DNA of 64,000 nt from Neurospora crassa OR74A (lineage: Eukaryota; Ascomycota; Sordariomycetes; Sordariales; Sordariaceae), in the NCBI RefSeq assembly GCF_000182925.2, contig NC_026507.1:2976001-3040000 (forward strand), read 5' to 3'. The notes under the pieces were generated by a model. It saw nothing but the letters and a program-made list of their open reading frames with translations. It had not been told where the DNA came from and searched no databases. The position numbers and the translations under genes are program-made. How positions within the stretch are numbered: position 1 is the stretch's first letter; each line of letters begins with the position of its first letter. Shown here piece after piece: positions 11,173-21,872 of the stretch.

Positions 11173-13521
11173 ATGGACTCTTCACTTCCTGCCGCGTCGG
11201 ACGACGGAGACCTTGCCTGGTCGGATAGCCACAGCATGGATTCGGATGATATCCAGGGTCTTCCCCAATCATCGTCCTGGTTCACCTCACTTTCGTCAAC
11301 CTCAACTTCTGCCTCAATGTCTTCGGCCATGAGCTTTGCTCAGACTGGCCAGCTTTCACCCATCAGCAATGGCATGGATGCGTCCTATCATGGCACGGAT
11401 CTGTCAGGGAATTCTTGTTGCTCTTCCTCCTCCGCTTCTGCCTCTGCCTCGCCTGAATTGACCCAGTCGGCGGCTTCTCTATCTTCTATGGAGAACTGGG
11501 AAATGGCACTCGACAGTCACCATGGCAGTTCTGGCCACGGCCACGGCCACCATTATGAGTTGTCGTGGGACCCGGACTCGGACGACAACATGCTGCCGTT
11601 GCCAAAGATGGAGCCATTGGACGATGACGACTTTTGCATGGACCATATCAAGGAAGCTCCTGCAAATGCACTTCCAAACAGTGACGGTTCGATGCTAGAT
11701 CAGCCAAAGGCGAAGCGGCCCCGAGGTCGGCCCCGCAAGCATCCAATTGCGCCTCCTGTCCCTGCGAACAAGATCACAAAGGGCCGATCCAAGACAGGCT
11801 GCCTCACTTGTCGGAAGCGCAAGAAGAAGTGTGACGAGGCAAAGCCACGGTGTAAGTGCAACTTCAACCCCAATCGGCTGTCGTTCTGTTCTAAAACCCG
11901 TATAGGCATGAACTGTGAAAAGAATGCCGTGGTTTGTGAAGGGTACCCCGAGAAACAGATCTGGAAGAGTGGCAGAGAGAGGGCCGAGGAGGGTAAGCAC
12001 AGCAGCCTTGGGAATACACCCGTGGTAGGACCGTCTAACATGCCCATGCATGCAGAACGCCTCAAGTCCCACAGTTTGCCGTCCATTACCATGCAGCCAC
12101 TGTTCCACGGGCTCGAGACGGTCGAAGATAGGATCTTCTGGAAGCATTATAACGAGCATCTCAGCACGGTGTTGACCGTTGAGGGAGAACACAAGAATGC
12201 CTTCAAGGACATGATGGTGCCAATTGCAGTCAAGCATCAGGGCCTCATGCACTCCATCCTTTCGTTGGCCAGCAAACATATCGACTATGACACACCCTAC
12301 GGTCTCAATATCCTCAAGAACAACCGATCGACATCTGTCCACAAGCTCCACGAACGGTCTCTGTATCATCATGATCAAGCCAGGCAAAAGTTCTACGAGG
12401 ACGTGGAAGTCAGCGATGCAATGAACCCTCAAGACAAACTCCGCGTGTCTGCCCGTTACGGCCAGATGCTTTGCTTCCTCCTCGAGGCATTGGCTGAGGG
12501 CAACCCGCGTGGTGAGCACCGGCTCCATCTTTCGGCATACAAGAGTCTCATTTCAAGCTCGCCGCCGGAAGACTCGGCTTTCTTCTCGTTCATTGCCGAG
12601 TTTTTCCAGTACCATATCTTTGCTGATGAGTTGATTCATTCCGTTTCGACTCTTCACCACCGTGCGGTTCCCAACGATGCCAACTACACACCAGCCATCT
12701 ATCCCCCCCGGCTCATTGGTGTCGCCGATGGACTCTTGGAGTACCTTCCTCAAATTACCATGATTCGAAACACCATTCGGCACAATATTGTCACTCAAGT
12801 CGATCCAGTGGTTGACTACGTCAGCCTTTATCGGGCGGCTGAGATCGATGCAGCTATCAAGGACTGGACTCCCCACTGGCCTCAAGGAGACCATCGTGAC
12901 CGAGTAGGACTCCTGTACAAGCACATGATGTGGATCTACCTTGTTCGGACCGTCTACCCGCCGTCTCCTTCGGCTCCTTTGCCTCCAACAAAGTCATCGG
13001 ATCTCCGGTTGTCTACCCTGTCCCATGCCTACCATAGTCGAATCGCTGCGCCTGGTGTTACTACGCCGCCTATGTCAGCATCACCAAGCTGCACTTCGTC
13101 GCCCAAGCTGGAGGGTTCAGACTATGGAATGGGCTCCGTCCCTCTCCTCAGCACCACTTCATCTTTGCGAGCCGAGTCGCCGCCACCATCTCGCAAGCCA
13201 CTCCAGCATGACCCGCGGGTTACCGTGGCTGTTGAGGAGTCTTTAGGCATCATGGAATCTTTCAAGCCTAGCGACCCGTGCCAAACCCTGCTCCTCCTCC
13301 CATGCTTTATCATCGGTACGGCATGCTTCACACCCACCCACCGGGATCGGGTTCGGGCTGCTGTAAAAACGGTCAAGGGATACACTGGTCTTAGAAACGC
13401 TGACCGCGCCTTGGAAGTTCTGGAGCATGTGTGGCAGCTTATGGAGAGTGGTGATTGGGCCGCAGTATGGGATTGGCCTCGTATTGCTCAGGGGTTAGGT
13501 CTGGATTTCATTCCTGCTTAA
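11173..13521 (+). CDS. AT-hook and Zn2Cys6 transcription factor
   Basis: This is a fungal nuclear binuclear-zinc-cluster regulator. The model uses exons 11173-11851, 11906-11992 and 12056-13521 and gives 743 residues. Both introns (54 and 63 nt) are multiples of three and lack stops, so the region also reads as one uninterrupted 782-codon frame. Removing the first joins the six cysteines into a standard Cx2Cx6Cx6Cx2Cx6C cluster at residues 210-237, starting with the motif CLTCRKRKKKC. The second has GTAAGC, a CTAAC branch and a CAG end. A classic AT-hook core (RPRGRPRKHP) lies near residue 182, just before the zinc cluster. The first ~160 residues are Ser- and Asp-rich, as in activation regions. 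The C-terminal half resembles the fungal-specific regulator domain DUF3468/Fungal_trans_2 (family knowledge). The target pathway cannot be told; relatives are often annotated as moc3-like. Confidence 0.93.
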   Translation: MDSSLPAASDDGDLAWSDSHSMDSDDIQGLPQSSSWFTSLSSTSTSASMSSAMSFAQTGQLSPISNGMDASYHGTDLSGNSCCSSSSASASASPELTQSAASLSSMENWEMALDSHHGSSGHGHGHHYELSWDPDSDDNMLPLPKMEPLDDDDFCMDHIKEAPANALPNSDGSMLDQPKAKRPRGRPRKHPIAPPVPANKITKGRSKTGCLTCRKRKKKCDEAKPRCKCNFNPNRLSFCSKTRIGMNCEKNAVVCEGYPEKQIWKSGRERAEEGKHSSLGNTPVVGPSNMPMHAERLKSHSLPSITMQPLFHGLETVEDRIFWKHYNEHLSTVLTVEGEHKNAFKDMMVPIAVKHQGLMHSILSLASKHIDYDTPYGLNILKNNRSTSVHKLHERSLYHHDQARQKFYEDVEVSDAMNPQDKLRVSARYGQMLCFLLEALAEGNPRGEHRLHLSAYKSLISSSPPEDSAFFSFIAEFFQYHIFADELIHSVSTLHHRAVPNDANYTPAIYPPRLIGVADGLLEYLPQITMIRNTIRHNIVTQVDPVVDYVSLYRAAEIDAAIKDWTPHWPQGDHRDRVGLLYKHMMWIYLVRTVYPPSPSAPLPPTKSSDLRLSTLSHAYHSRIAAPGVTTPPMSASPSCTSSPKLEGSDYGMGSVPLLSTTSSLRAESPPPSRKPLQHDPRVTVAVEESLGIMESFKPSDPCQTLLLLPCFIIGTACFTPTHRDRVRAAVKTVKGYTGLRNADRALEVLEHVWQLMESGDWAAVWDWPRIAQGLGLDFIPA

Positions 13522-16239
13522 ACCCCTTGGGTCGTACGTGAGTTGAATTTCGAGACTCGTGGTTCAGGCAGCAAGACTGCCAAGATCACCTTCCCATGTA
13601 CTAACAAACTACATGCCGCTTGATTTCTTTGAGGTTGTGTTTATTTTTGTCGCATGTTTTTCTGTTTTTCATTTTGTTTTTTCATCGCACTATATCCTCT
13701 TTTATCATGTCGGGTGGTGTTACGGAACAAAGAATACTGGGTCATGTATTTTCCTTCAGTCATTCGCTTAAGCGTGGAGTGAACCGGGCATTTTTTGGCT
13801 TCTAACATCATATTTCTCATTCATGGCGATTTGGTACTTCAGAAAGATGGCATGGAAAGGTGTTGTAAGGGAAATATCAACATGTACCCAAGGGCGATGG
13901 CGAAACTTGGTCGGATCAGGAAATCAAAGCATGCACTTAACTACATCCAAAAAAAAGCATTTGGAGGGACGCGGGAAGACAACGGAAGACGGTTAGGAGT
14001 TTGATTTGGCTGAAGGTACAGGTGCATCGGATCATAGGGGCTTTGTGGTAAGGGAGTGGGGTCAAAGAGCATAGGGGAAAATGTGGTCAAGAGACATATC
14101 GGAATGGCGTTCTCTCGTTAGGATTTGACTTTTTAAAAAAACATTTGGCCATGGTCGAGTGGCGGGTGCCACAGGGGTTTTTCGTTTCTTGGATATTTAC
14201 GCTCGCTGGTACATTTTTGAAGCGCTACGGGGAAAGGTGTTAGGGAATATTTGCAGAGGAAGAGGCCCCATTTGGGAATTGGCATGTGCATGGGCACAAG
14301 ATGGGAATCACTCGCTGACTTGAGATGCGTCACGTCGCAATATCGTGACACGAAATGAATCATATGATGGTCTTCTCTCGTTGGATCAATAATGATTTCT
14401 TCTCTACTCGTGAACGTGTTATCTCTTGCCACTGCCTGGTCCTCCATTATCGTCAGCTTAATGCCCCGTGTCTGGTGAGAAATGTTGGCATGATCTGTTT
14501 GCCTCTTGTGGAAGTATGGGAGTTGGGATGCGGTGATTTGGGAGGGAGGGGGGGTGCGTGAGTGAGGAGGGAAGTTGGAAGTAAACTGGGGAGAGTGCGA
14601 TTATAGTAATCGGTGATGGTAGTGGTATGCAGAGGGAAGGTGCTAGTTTGCGTGTGCCTGCTTTGGGCAGCCGAACAGCCAAGTACCTCTAGCAACTTTC
14701 AGTTACTGATCACTTCTAGGGCTCTTAACCACACATCGTCCCTTCCTCAACCCCTGACTGCTTCTTGCTACCACATTCAAATCCAAAGCGGAATACTGAC
14801 GTGTCGCAATTGTCACTAAACCACCAGGTGAACGGTCTCAACCGCCATTCCAGTCCCCATCCATCTACAGTGACATATTTTGAGTCCTAATTTCACTCAC
14901 TTCACGAGCGGGTGCCACTTCCACTTTACATTCTCAACGTTATCCTCCTTGACCATCTGGTGAGCCATCATGTTGACGGTGCCGACCTTGTTGGGTGTAG
15001 CGTCGGCGGCGGTACAGTATCTCCTGGCCGTGCTTCTGATCCAAAGCGACCAATTTGTAGGTAGTGTTTGTTATTGTTTAGTCAGGTATTGCTTCACCGG
15101 CTGATGGTATTGCTGTTGGTACCTATGTTTGTCTTGTTACTAGCTTTGTCATTGCTGGCGTTGTCATGGTTGATGCTGTAGGTAGTAGGTATTGTTGTTT
15201 TCCGATTGTAGGCTATTAGTGATGGTTGATTGTCAACTCCATGGCTAACAGGCGATGGCAGAGAGGTCGGGGATTTTGTTGTTCGGCCGAAGCAAGTTAT
15301 GGTCAAAATATTACTGGCGATCAAGATGACGATGGCAGTGGGAGAAGGGGTAGAAGGCCACAGAGAAATGACAAGACTTGGAGTTTCGGCTAAGGTTTGG
15401 TTCTGGATAAGACCCTTCACCAACACAAGACCATCTGGTCCAAGGAGACGGACCGGGGTGAATGCCGCGCTGCAGTCAAGATCGATATGGAGGAGGCTAT
15501 AACGGGTCTAATCAACGGGCGGGTTCTGGTGCCTTGACATTCAGCCGATTCGGTCCTCGGACAAGAAAGACTGAATGGTCCAATGACGGGTGGTTAAAAG
15601 TCTTGTTCAGACCTGGCTCATATACAGGATGGTGAAGGGTCGTGTTTGAACCTGACCATAACCTTAGTTTCGCCCCGGTAGCGAAAATTGCTGTTTGTCC
15701 CGAGTATAAGATCCCTCCCTCTCCATTTCTCTGATGCAGTTTTACTCTTTCTCTCATCATCATCATCATCATCATCACCATTATCATCTTAATCAGCAGA
15801 AAGTCCAACTTCGACCAAACAACTCACCTTCTGACCCATTTGTCACCAATTTTGCAGAGAGTTGACAAACGATCAGCCATCACTGACAGCCTCTAACCGG
15901 AAAACACCCATACCGACATCAGTAACAGCAATCTTCAACGACAATATCAAACTCCTACCATTACCCAGAACACCTGGAGAGGTAATGAACACCTCATTCA
16001 ACCCGTAAAAGCGCAAATACAAAAGTACGCCAGTTCCCCTGTCTCTTCTTGCGAAGTTGATCATCCAGGGCAGTCTTCGTCCCTCACCCACCTACACTAC
16101 ATACGCCTAGATATATATATAAATCTAACAAACTTTCCACAGTCCTCCTCCATACCCAAGGTACCTACCACCACCACAACCGCTTGGATACTTGGTACAT
16201 AGTGCTACCTATAAAAGCACCAAAAAAAAGACTATTACA
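13522..16239. other. intergenic region without a recognised gene
   Basis: This begins with the transcription factor's probable 3' UTR (T-rich to about 13700). It then contains only short, unconvincing frames on both strands. A (CAT)8-like run sits at 15754-15777. C/A-rich sequence from about 15840 to 16150 may be the leader of the small ORF at 16240. Confidence 0.5.
15754..15777. repeat. (TCA)8 microsatellite
   Basis: Eight TCA units are seen directly, lying between the transcription factor and the small ORF at 16240. Confidence 0.9.
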
Positions 16240-16455
16240 ATGAGCGCCAACCAGCCCGGGATCACCATCTCCATAATCCCACAGAACATTGCATCGAGCT
16301 ACCAAGTCACTATGACCGAAACCGCCACCGGGACCGTCATCATCACGATGACTCCCGTTATCCAGCCGTACAATACTCCTCCCTCCACACCTCCTCACAT
16401 CGGCGCCGGCGCAGATATCGAGAATTCCGACAGCCACACCTCAGAGGGGAAGTAG
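16240..16455 (+). CDS. small hypothetical protein, 71 residues
   Basis: I do not recognise this protein. The chosen ATG at 16240 sits in a good fungal context (ACAATGAGC) and begins the sequence MSANQPGITISIIP. An in-frame ATG 48 nt upstream is less likely. The translation is rich in Thr, Ile, Val and Pro and has no charged helices. Its first two thirds alternate hydrophobic and Thr residues, suggesting beta structure, and the end is polar. Codon use in this stretch (ATC, ACC, GTC, GCC) matches the recognised genes of the window better than the surrounding DNA does, which is the main reason to list it. No signal peptide or transmembrane helix is evident. It could still be a chance frame. Confidence 0.4.
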   Translation: MSANQPGITISIIPQNIASSYQVTMTETATGTVIITMTPVIQPYNTPPSTPPHIGAGADIENSDSHTSEGK

Positions 16456-17236
16456 TGGTCAAGGCGTTATCGGGGGTTAAAGAAAGTTTGCAGCTGTTTG
16501 AAAAAAAAGAAAGGAGAAAAAAAAAGTTGTACCTAGTGGGCAGGATACCTCTAGGTAGAAGAGAGAAAGAAGATGAGGTTCGAATCGAACGTGGGTAATG
16601 GAGGAGGATATGGAAGGAGGGAATGGTTAGCCTAATGTACATCACCCAAGGTGATAACCATAAAATCAACTGTTGCAGATCAATCCCCAACTGGAATACG
16701 ACCCGTTTCAAAGTTCACGCGGCAGACCCGATAGTCAAGATGCCTTGAAAACCCGCATGGTATTGAGCTGAATCAAAGGTTCCTTCTTACAACAATCCCA
16801 TTCATCTTTCCCATTGCTCCCGCAAATGCGCCCTTATAAAATCATAGAAGATGATGATGATGATAGTACATGTATGTATGCCGCGTATGTGTCGTCCGCC
16901 CAAAACCACATCCACGTCCACAAAAAAAAAGCCTTCTGCTTTAGCTATGGTAGTCATGCCGGCCCCTTTTTGTCTTTCCCGTTTTCCCTTTTTTTCCCCC
17001 TGTGCTTGTACACCCGTAGCCACATATTTTGTTGCTGTACATCCATAGCCAAACATACCTATGTGGCTACCTACCTCTACTCTATGCTTGATCTCGACTC
17101 TTGTGCCACTCTACCCAGGGGCTACTACATAGTAGCATATGTATGCATTTCTCCATCTGATTTTTTTTTATCGTTCAGGAGGTGTCACAATAACCGCCGT
17201 TAGTCGCCCTTTTCTTGTTTGCTTTTTGGTGGTGCT
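16456..17236. other. intergenic region between the small ORF and COQ1
   Basis: No gene is seen. The right half probably contains the 3' UTR of COQ1, which is transcribed leftwards. There are short A runs at about 16501-16525 and 16921-16930, and CTACCTA-type blocks at 17068-17080. Confidence 0.5.
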
Positions 17237-18667
17237 TTACTTGTTGCGCTTTAGCGTCTTGACGGCCATTTCTATTAGGCCATCCTTGGCTTCACTGTCT
17301 GGGAACCCGCTGATGGCCTCGATGGCCTTTTCGGCGTAATCCTGGGCGAGAGCACGGGTCTGCTCGATGCCGTTACTCTGGAGAACCAACTCTCTTGCCT
17401 GTTCATAACGATGTTAGCATTTGTGTGAGTGTGTGTGTGAGAGAGAGATCGAACAGCTAGCAGAGCAGGAGAAACATACCCTAGCAGCATCACCCTCCTT
17501 CTCAAATTTCCTGCCAACCAACGGACCAAGCTCCGGCATCGTCTTCCAGGCAAACAGTAGAGGGGCAGTCGCCAGGCCCAGCTCAAGATCAGCACCGGCA
17601 GGCTTGCCCAACTCTTTCTCACTGCGAGTGTAGTCCAGCATGTCGTCGACCAGCTGGAAGGCCAAGCCGAGGTTCTTGCCATACAAGTAGGCAGCATCCA
17701 CCGTCGCCGCATCAGCGCCGCCCAGCAGCGCAGACGCGCGACAGCTCTTGCTGATCAGGGAAGCGGTCTTGAGGTAGGTCTTTTGGAGGTAGTAGGTGAG
17801 AGTCTCCTCGGACCATTTGGGGTTCTTTTCGTCGCGAGCCGTGTTCTTGAGCTGCATGAACTCGCCCTCGACAAGGTTGGCAATGACGGTAGCAAGAAGC
17901 TCGACGACTTCGGCGTGGCGGAGGCGGGCAAGGGCGACGGAGGCTCTGCCAAGAAGGAAGTCACCAGCCAGGACGGCCATCTTGTTTCCGAATTCGAGGT
18001 TGGCGGAGGGAGCGCCGCGGCGGGACTCGGAGTGATCGATGACATCGTCGTGAAGAAGCGAGGCGGTATGGATCAGCTCGGTGATCTCGGCAAGTCGTCG
18101 CTGGGAAGGGAGGATGTCGGTATCTGCGGGAATGGAGACGGGAGTGGCGTCAGAAGGGTTGAAGTCGGAGAGGATGTTGAGAGGCGAGATCGAGGTATCA
18201 ATGGCGGCCGAGGCCTGGAGAGTCGATTGTTGCCTTTGAGGAGCCTTGGGGCACAAAGCGGTGGCGCGAGACATGAGAAGGACGATTAATGGGCGCACAT
18301 GCTTGCCCTCGGCCTGTGTGTAGTACTTGGCGGCGCGGTCGAGCGAGGGGTGGCCAGAGCCCAGGAGCTTGCGGATGTTGCCTGTTAGGAACTTCATCTC
18401 GCCGGCGACAAGACGGAGAGGGTCAATGGTGGGCAGACCGTCGGTGCCCTTGATGGCCTTGGTCACGGCATTGTTGACAATGTTGCCGGCCACCGAGACA
18501 GCAGCAGCCCATGCCGAGTCGTTCTTCTTGGTGTTGTGGTAGAAGGCCTTGGACTGCCGTATCCTCCGCTCGAGGGGCACTGCTGTAAGGCTTTGTACGG
18601 CACATCTCGACTGTGTAAGACCAAGACCCGTCCGAACCACCGAAGCCGCTCCCGTCCGGAGCTGCAT
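17237..18667 (-). CDS. COQ1: mitochondrial polyprenyl diphosphate synthase (ubiquinone side chain)
   Basis: This trans-prenyltransferase builds the long isoprenoid tail of coenzyme Q in mitochondria. The model joins 17480-18667 with 17237-17398 (minus) for 449 residues. The intron 17399-17479 has GTATGT, a GCTAAC branch and AACAG, and falls in phase 0 near the C-terminus. Family hallmarks are visible: GKHVRP at 121-126, the first Asp-rich motif DDVID at 207-211 after HTASLLH, and the second, DDMLD, at 341-345. Region 135-190 is an insertion rich in Ser and Pro, as in other fungal Coq1 proteins. I chose the ATG at 18667 because it opens an Arg/Ser-rich, acid-poor presequence typical of mitochondrial import. 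An in-frame ATG 74 codons upstream exists, but the intervening residues look like leader. Product length (hexaprenyl versus decaprenyl) cannot be read from the sequence. The gene is divergent from VMA12. Confidence 0.95.
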
Positions 18668-19548
18668 GTTTCCCGTGTTTCCCGCGCACGTCCTTCTTGC
18701 CGAGAAGGACCAATTGACTGTTGACTGTTTAGCTGGCAAGTGTCTCTTGCATGTAAGGGTGTATTCGGAGCTGGGATGCGACTGTCGTGGGGTTGTTGAG
18801 GACCGATCGGGTGGTGGCAGGAAGTCGGTTGTGAAAGTAAATAAAAAAAACAGCTCTCGCTTTGCTTGTCGCCGGGTGTGACGGGTCACGGGTTGAGCAG
18901 TAGATGGACTTTTTTTCTGTGGTCGTGTGGTGGCACTATGGAATTCGGAGGAGGCTCAGTCCAACCATCCGGATGGCGAAGAGGTGGGTGTGGTGGTCGG
19001 CGGTCGGTGGACGGTGGTGGGTATGTAAGCAGTCTTCCCTCTGGTGGGCGCGGCTTACTTGACCTTTACAATATACAACTGTACCGTGACAACGGCGACT
19101 GCTCCTCTTCATCCGATCCCGAAAAGTTCCATCCTCCAAAAATTTGGCGCTCGGATCATCCGTCACCTTCCATTCTCACTGCAGCAGATAAGCCCCTCTC
19201 TGCAGGTCCAAAAGCTTGGCATTGCGGGCATTTGTCCCATTTCTTGTGGCTTTCACGTGGCTGAAGCTCGGGGGACTTGTGAGTGATCTGAGGCTGGTGG
19301 TGCGGATCTTGCTCTTTTCAGACAAGCTCGACTTGAATCGATCCAAGCTGTGTGAGAGCTCCAGGTACAGGGACCTGAATTTGGAGAAACGGGGTTTTCG
19401 GGGTTGGGTGCACCTGATGACTCCACTGCATTTATCTCATCGAGTGACAACACCAGGAACAGCTCCCTCGCGACGTTTCATCATTCCATGACATCAGAAC
19501 AAGCATAAATATCACACACTTTACGCACCCAAATCATACTACGCTATC
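18668..19548. other. shared intergenic region between divergent COQ1 and VMA12
   Basis: About 880 bp separate the two divergent start codons, so both promoters must lie here. No clear TATA box is seen close to either start. The short frames on both strands are not convincing. Confidence 0.5.
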
Positions 19549-20408
19549 ATGGTCCTCCTCACAGTGACCTCTTCCATCTTGGAAGCTCTACAAAGAGTTC
19601 CAGATGGCCCAAGTAAACTACAGCGAGATGGCGAGCCGTCATTAACCGATGTCGACATTGGTTCACCCATCTCACATGGTCAAATCATGGATTTGCGAAA
19701 TCTACTCAAAGCCGCCGGTCACCATAAAGAGTACAGCCTGGAGGTATTGTTGAGAGGTTCCAGGGTTTATGTGCCTCCACCACCGCCGAAGCCTGAGCCG
19801 GTAAGTGGACATTACTCACCTCACTGCACTAGCTGGGGAGGCATAGCTAATCCCCAAAACAGTCCGATGAATACAAAGAATTGATGGCCAGACTTCGCCG
19901 TGAAGAAGAGGAACGCGTCTATGAACGCATGATCAACCCCGTTCCACCCATGGAGACCTTCTCGCAACGATTCCCTTCAAGCACGGGCATGGCTCGGGCA
20001 TTCGCCGAAGCCAACAGACCTACACGGAAGGAAGACATGGGCGACGATGATGTGACGTATGACGAGGTGCACCGCCAACTAATGCTCATCTTCAACTTCA
20101 TGGTCACCATTCTAGGCGTGGCAGCTACTCTTTGGATCTTGGCGCGTTGGTGGAGCACTCCGGCTAGAATTTTCCTCACCATGGGAGGCAGTATCATCGC
20201 AGGTGTTGCTGAAGTAGCTCTGTACTCGGGATACGTGTGGCATCTCGGCCAGGCGAAGAAGAAGGACAAGACTTTCAAGGAGGTCAAGGAAGTGGTGCAG
20301 ACGTGGGTTGTTGGACCAGAAGACAAAGAGGCAGCAGACAAGCTGATTGCCATCAATAATAAGGAGTCTGCGGCCGAGGACACAAATCTAAGAAGACGCA
20401 AAAAGTAG
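19549..20408 (+). CDS. VMA12: V-ATPase assembly factor Vma12/TMEM199 family
   Basis: This is an ER membrane protein that helps assemble the Vo sector of the vacuolar proton pump. Exons 19549-19800 and 19863-20408 encode 265 residues. The 62-nt intron has GTAAGT, a GCTAAT branch and ends AACAG, in phase 0. The N-terminal ~150 residues are cytosolic and contain the proline run near 77-83 and the family-typical EEEERVYERM stretch (99-107). Two hydrophobic segments follow, at about 156-177 and 186-209, with a short loop between them. The tail is Lys/Arg-rich and ends RRRKK, consistent with an ER-located cytosolic tail. This layout matches PF11712 (ER-based factor for assembly of V-ATPase). The Met at 19549 starts the conserved region, with no competing start. 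Confidence 0.9.
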
Positions 20409-20816
20409 CTGTAGATTGAGTTCTAGCTCCAGTCGATAGATTCAATCCGTTCATCTATTAGTGGAGAGCATGGTAAAGAGACGATTCAGGGGGTTTGTTT
20501 ACTTTGGCGGATCCAAAGTGGCTGAGCCCCACGTCATTGAGCGCTGTACCTGGGGATGGCTTGGCAGCGTGAACTCGTGTGCCCAACGCGTCGCAGTTCA
20601 CTGTAATTTACCAATCCCAATCCCTGCGAAGACGGAAAGTTCACGCGGGGCGCAACCGCAAAACCACAGAAATGTTTTATTGAAAGTAAACACAAACAAC
20701 AAACTGAAGCTTTCACAAGGTAACTTATAGCTGCCATTCTTCTCCCCCGACCTCGACAATCGACACCAGAATCGCAACAGTAGTCGAAGAAAAACAACAA
20801 GGCGATCAAGTCGACA
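20409..20816. other. intergenic region upstream of the ESCO-type zinc-finger gene
   Basis: This holds the 3' UTR of VMA12 and the promoter of the next gene. No TATA box stands out. The sequence just before the ATG at 20817 is A/C-rich, as in fungal leaders. Confidence 0.5.
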
Positions 20817-21584
20817 ATGTCGGCAGAAGCAGTCGAGACGGGTCCTACCACGCAACCACGCAAAAAGCCGATCCGAACATATGGGAGGCGGTCTGCCGCC
20901 GCAGCCGCCAAAGAAGACGCAAAACCGTCGACGCCGCAACAGTTGAGTCCCGAAGACACGCCAGCACCACAGCTACCGCCGCCCAACTCAGCTGCTACCG
21001 TTCCTCCCGCTGTCGAATGCTGCCCGAAACCCAACGCGCCCAAGTCCGGCTCGATCCTGTCTTTCTTCAAAGCAAAGCCCAAGACACCCGCACCCAGCAC
21101 CAGTGAAGCGACTACACCCGCACCACTTGCCTCCGACGAGCTGACATCGACACCTCCGTCACCACCGCCCTCTGGCTCCGGACAGAGAAAGCGCCGCAGA
21201 CTAACGACCCGTCCGACCTTTGACGATGATGCTGCTGCTGACGACAGTTCAGCAGGCAAAAGAAGGAAGGAAAGTGGGGACGAGACGCCAGAAGCGAGAG
21301 ATGGGACACCAATCAACACATCTTCAGCTTTTATAACTGAGACCGATTCGACAGCAATAACTATCTCGACACAGCTTGTTACCCAAAAGAAACGCACAGC
21401 CAAGGCCCCAAGAAAGGAAATGGTGCAGACCACGTTAAGCCTCGCAATTGGTGAGCCCCGGCCCCAGTTCATTGTTTGCAAAGAATGCAGTATGCTCTAC
21501 AACCATCTCAATGACAAAGACCGGAAAGACCACAAGAGGGTGCACATGGCTTATATCCGGAGCAAAAATAAGGAAGTGGAATAG
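20817..21584 (+). CDS. Eco1/ESCO-type zinc-finger protein lacking the acetyltransferase domain
   Basis: This intronless gene encodes 255 residues. The N-terminus has a TYGRRS motif near residue 21, seen at the start of fungal Eco1 cohesin acetyltransferases (family knowledge). A PCNA-interaction-like box, SILSFFKAKP, lies near 79-88. After a long Pro/Thr/Ser-rich linker comes the ESCO zinc finger: MVQTTLSLA, then CKECSMLYN and a pair of histidines (HKRVH) at about 201-243, which is the zf-C2H2_3 pattern. The protein ends only 12 residues after the last zinc ligand. I found no acetyltransferase domain in the next 300 bp before the following gene. It may be a separate cohesion or PCNA-associated factor, or the 5' half of a split or lost Eco1. 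A nuclear role is inferred. Confidence 0.85.
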   Translation: MSAEAVETGPTTQPRKKPIRTYGRRSAAAAAKEDAKPSTPQQLSPEDTPAPQLPPPNSAATVPPAVECCPKPNAPKSGSILSFFKAKPKTPAPSTSEATTPAPLASDELTSTPPSPPPSGSGQRKRRRLTTRPTFDDDAAADDSSAGKRRKESGDETPEARDGTPINTSSAFITETDSTAITISTQLVTQKKRTAKAPRKEMVQTTLSLAIGEPRPQFIVCKECSMLYNHLNDKDRKDHKRVHMAYIRSKNKEVE

Positions 21585-21774
21585 ATCTGTCAATAATATC
21601 TGTCAGATCTCGCGGCACCCTGTGGAGTTTGGATGATCTGTCGATGTCGAGTTGGCTACGCGATGAAACTCCTGTAAAGAAACAGTTCATCGCTCATCAC
21701 CACTCTGGGGCTGTTGCATCATTTGCTCCAGGAATTTCGGCTGTGTTTCTGTTTGTCAAGACCTTTGGGGAAAC

Positions 21775-21780
21775 TATAAA
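21775..21780 (+). promoter_or_regulatory. TATA-like element of the decarboxylase gene
   Basis: TATAAA lies about 93 bp upstream of the ATG at 21873 in a short (288 bp) intergenic gap, a plausible distance for a TATA-driven fungal promoter. No transcript data are available to confirm it. Confidence 0.4.
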
Positions 21781-21872
21781 ATGATCGTGATGGTTCCGGC
21801 TGGACAGGCCTCGGCAATAGGACATAGTATCACGGTCATCTAAGACAATCAAGCGCCTACAAAGTCGACAAC

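Noticed and set aside
11695-12528. 277-codon minus-strand ORF
   Set aside because: It is the antisense shadow of the Zn2Cys6 transcription factor.
20534-21481. 315-codon minus-strand ORF
   Set aside because: It is the antisense shadow of the ESCO zinc-finger gene. Its low-complexity Ser/Gly/Val translation reflects the Pro/Thr/Ser-rich sense strand.
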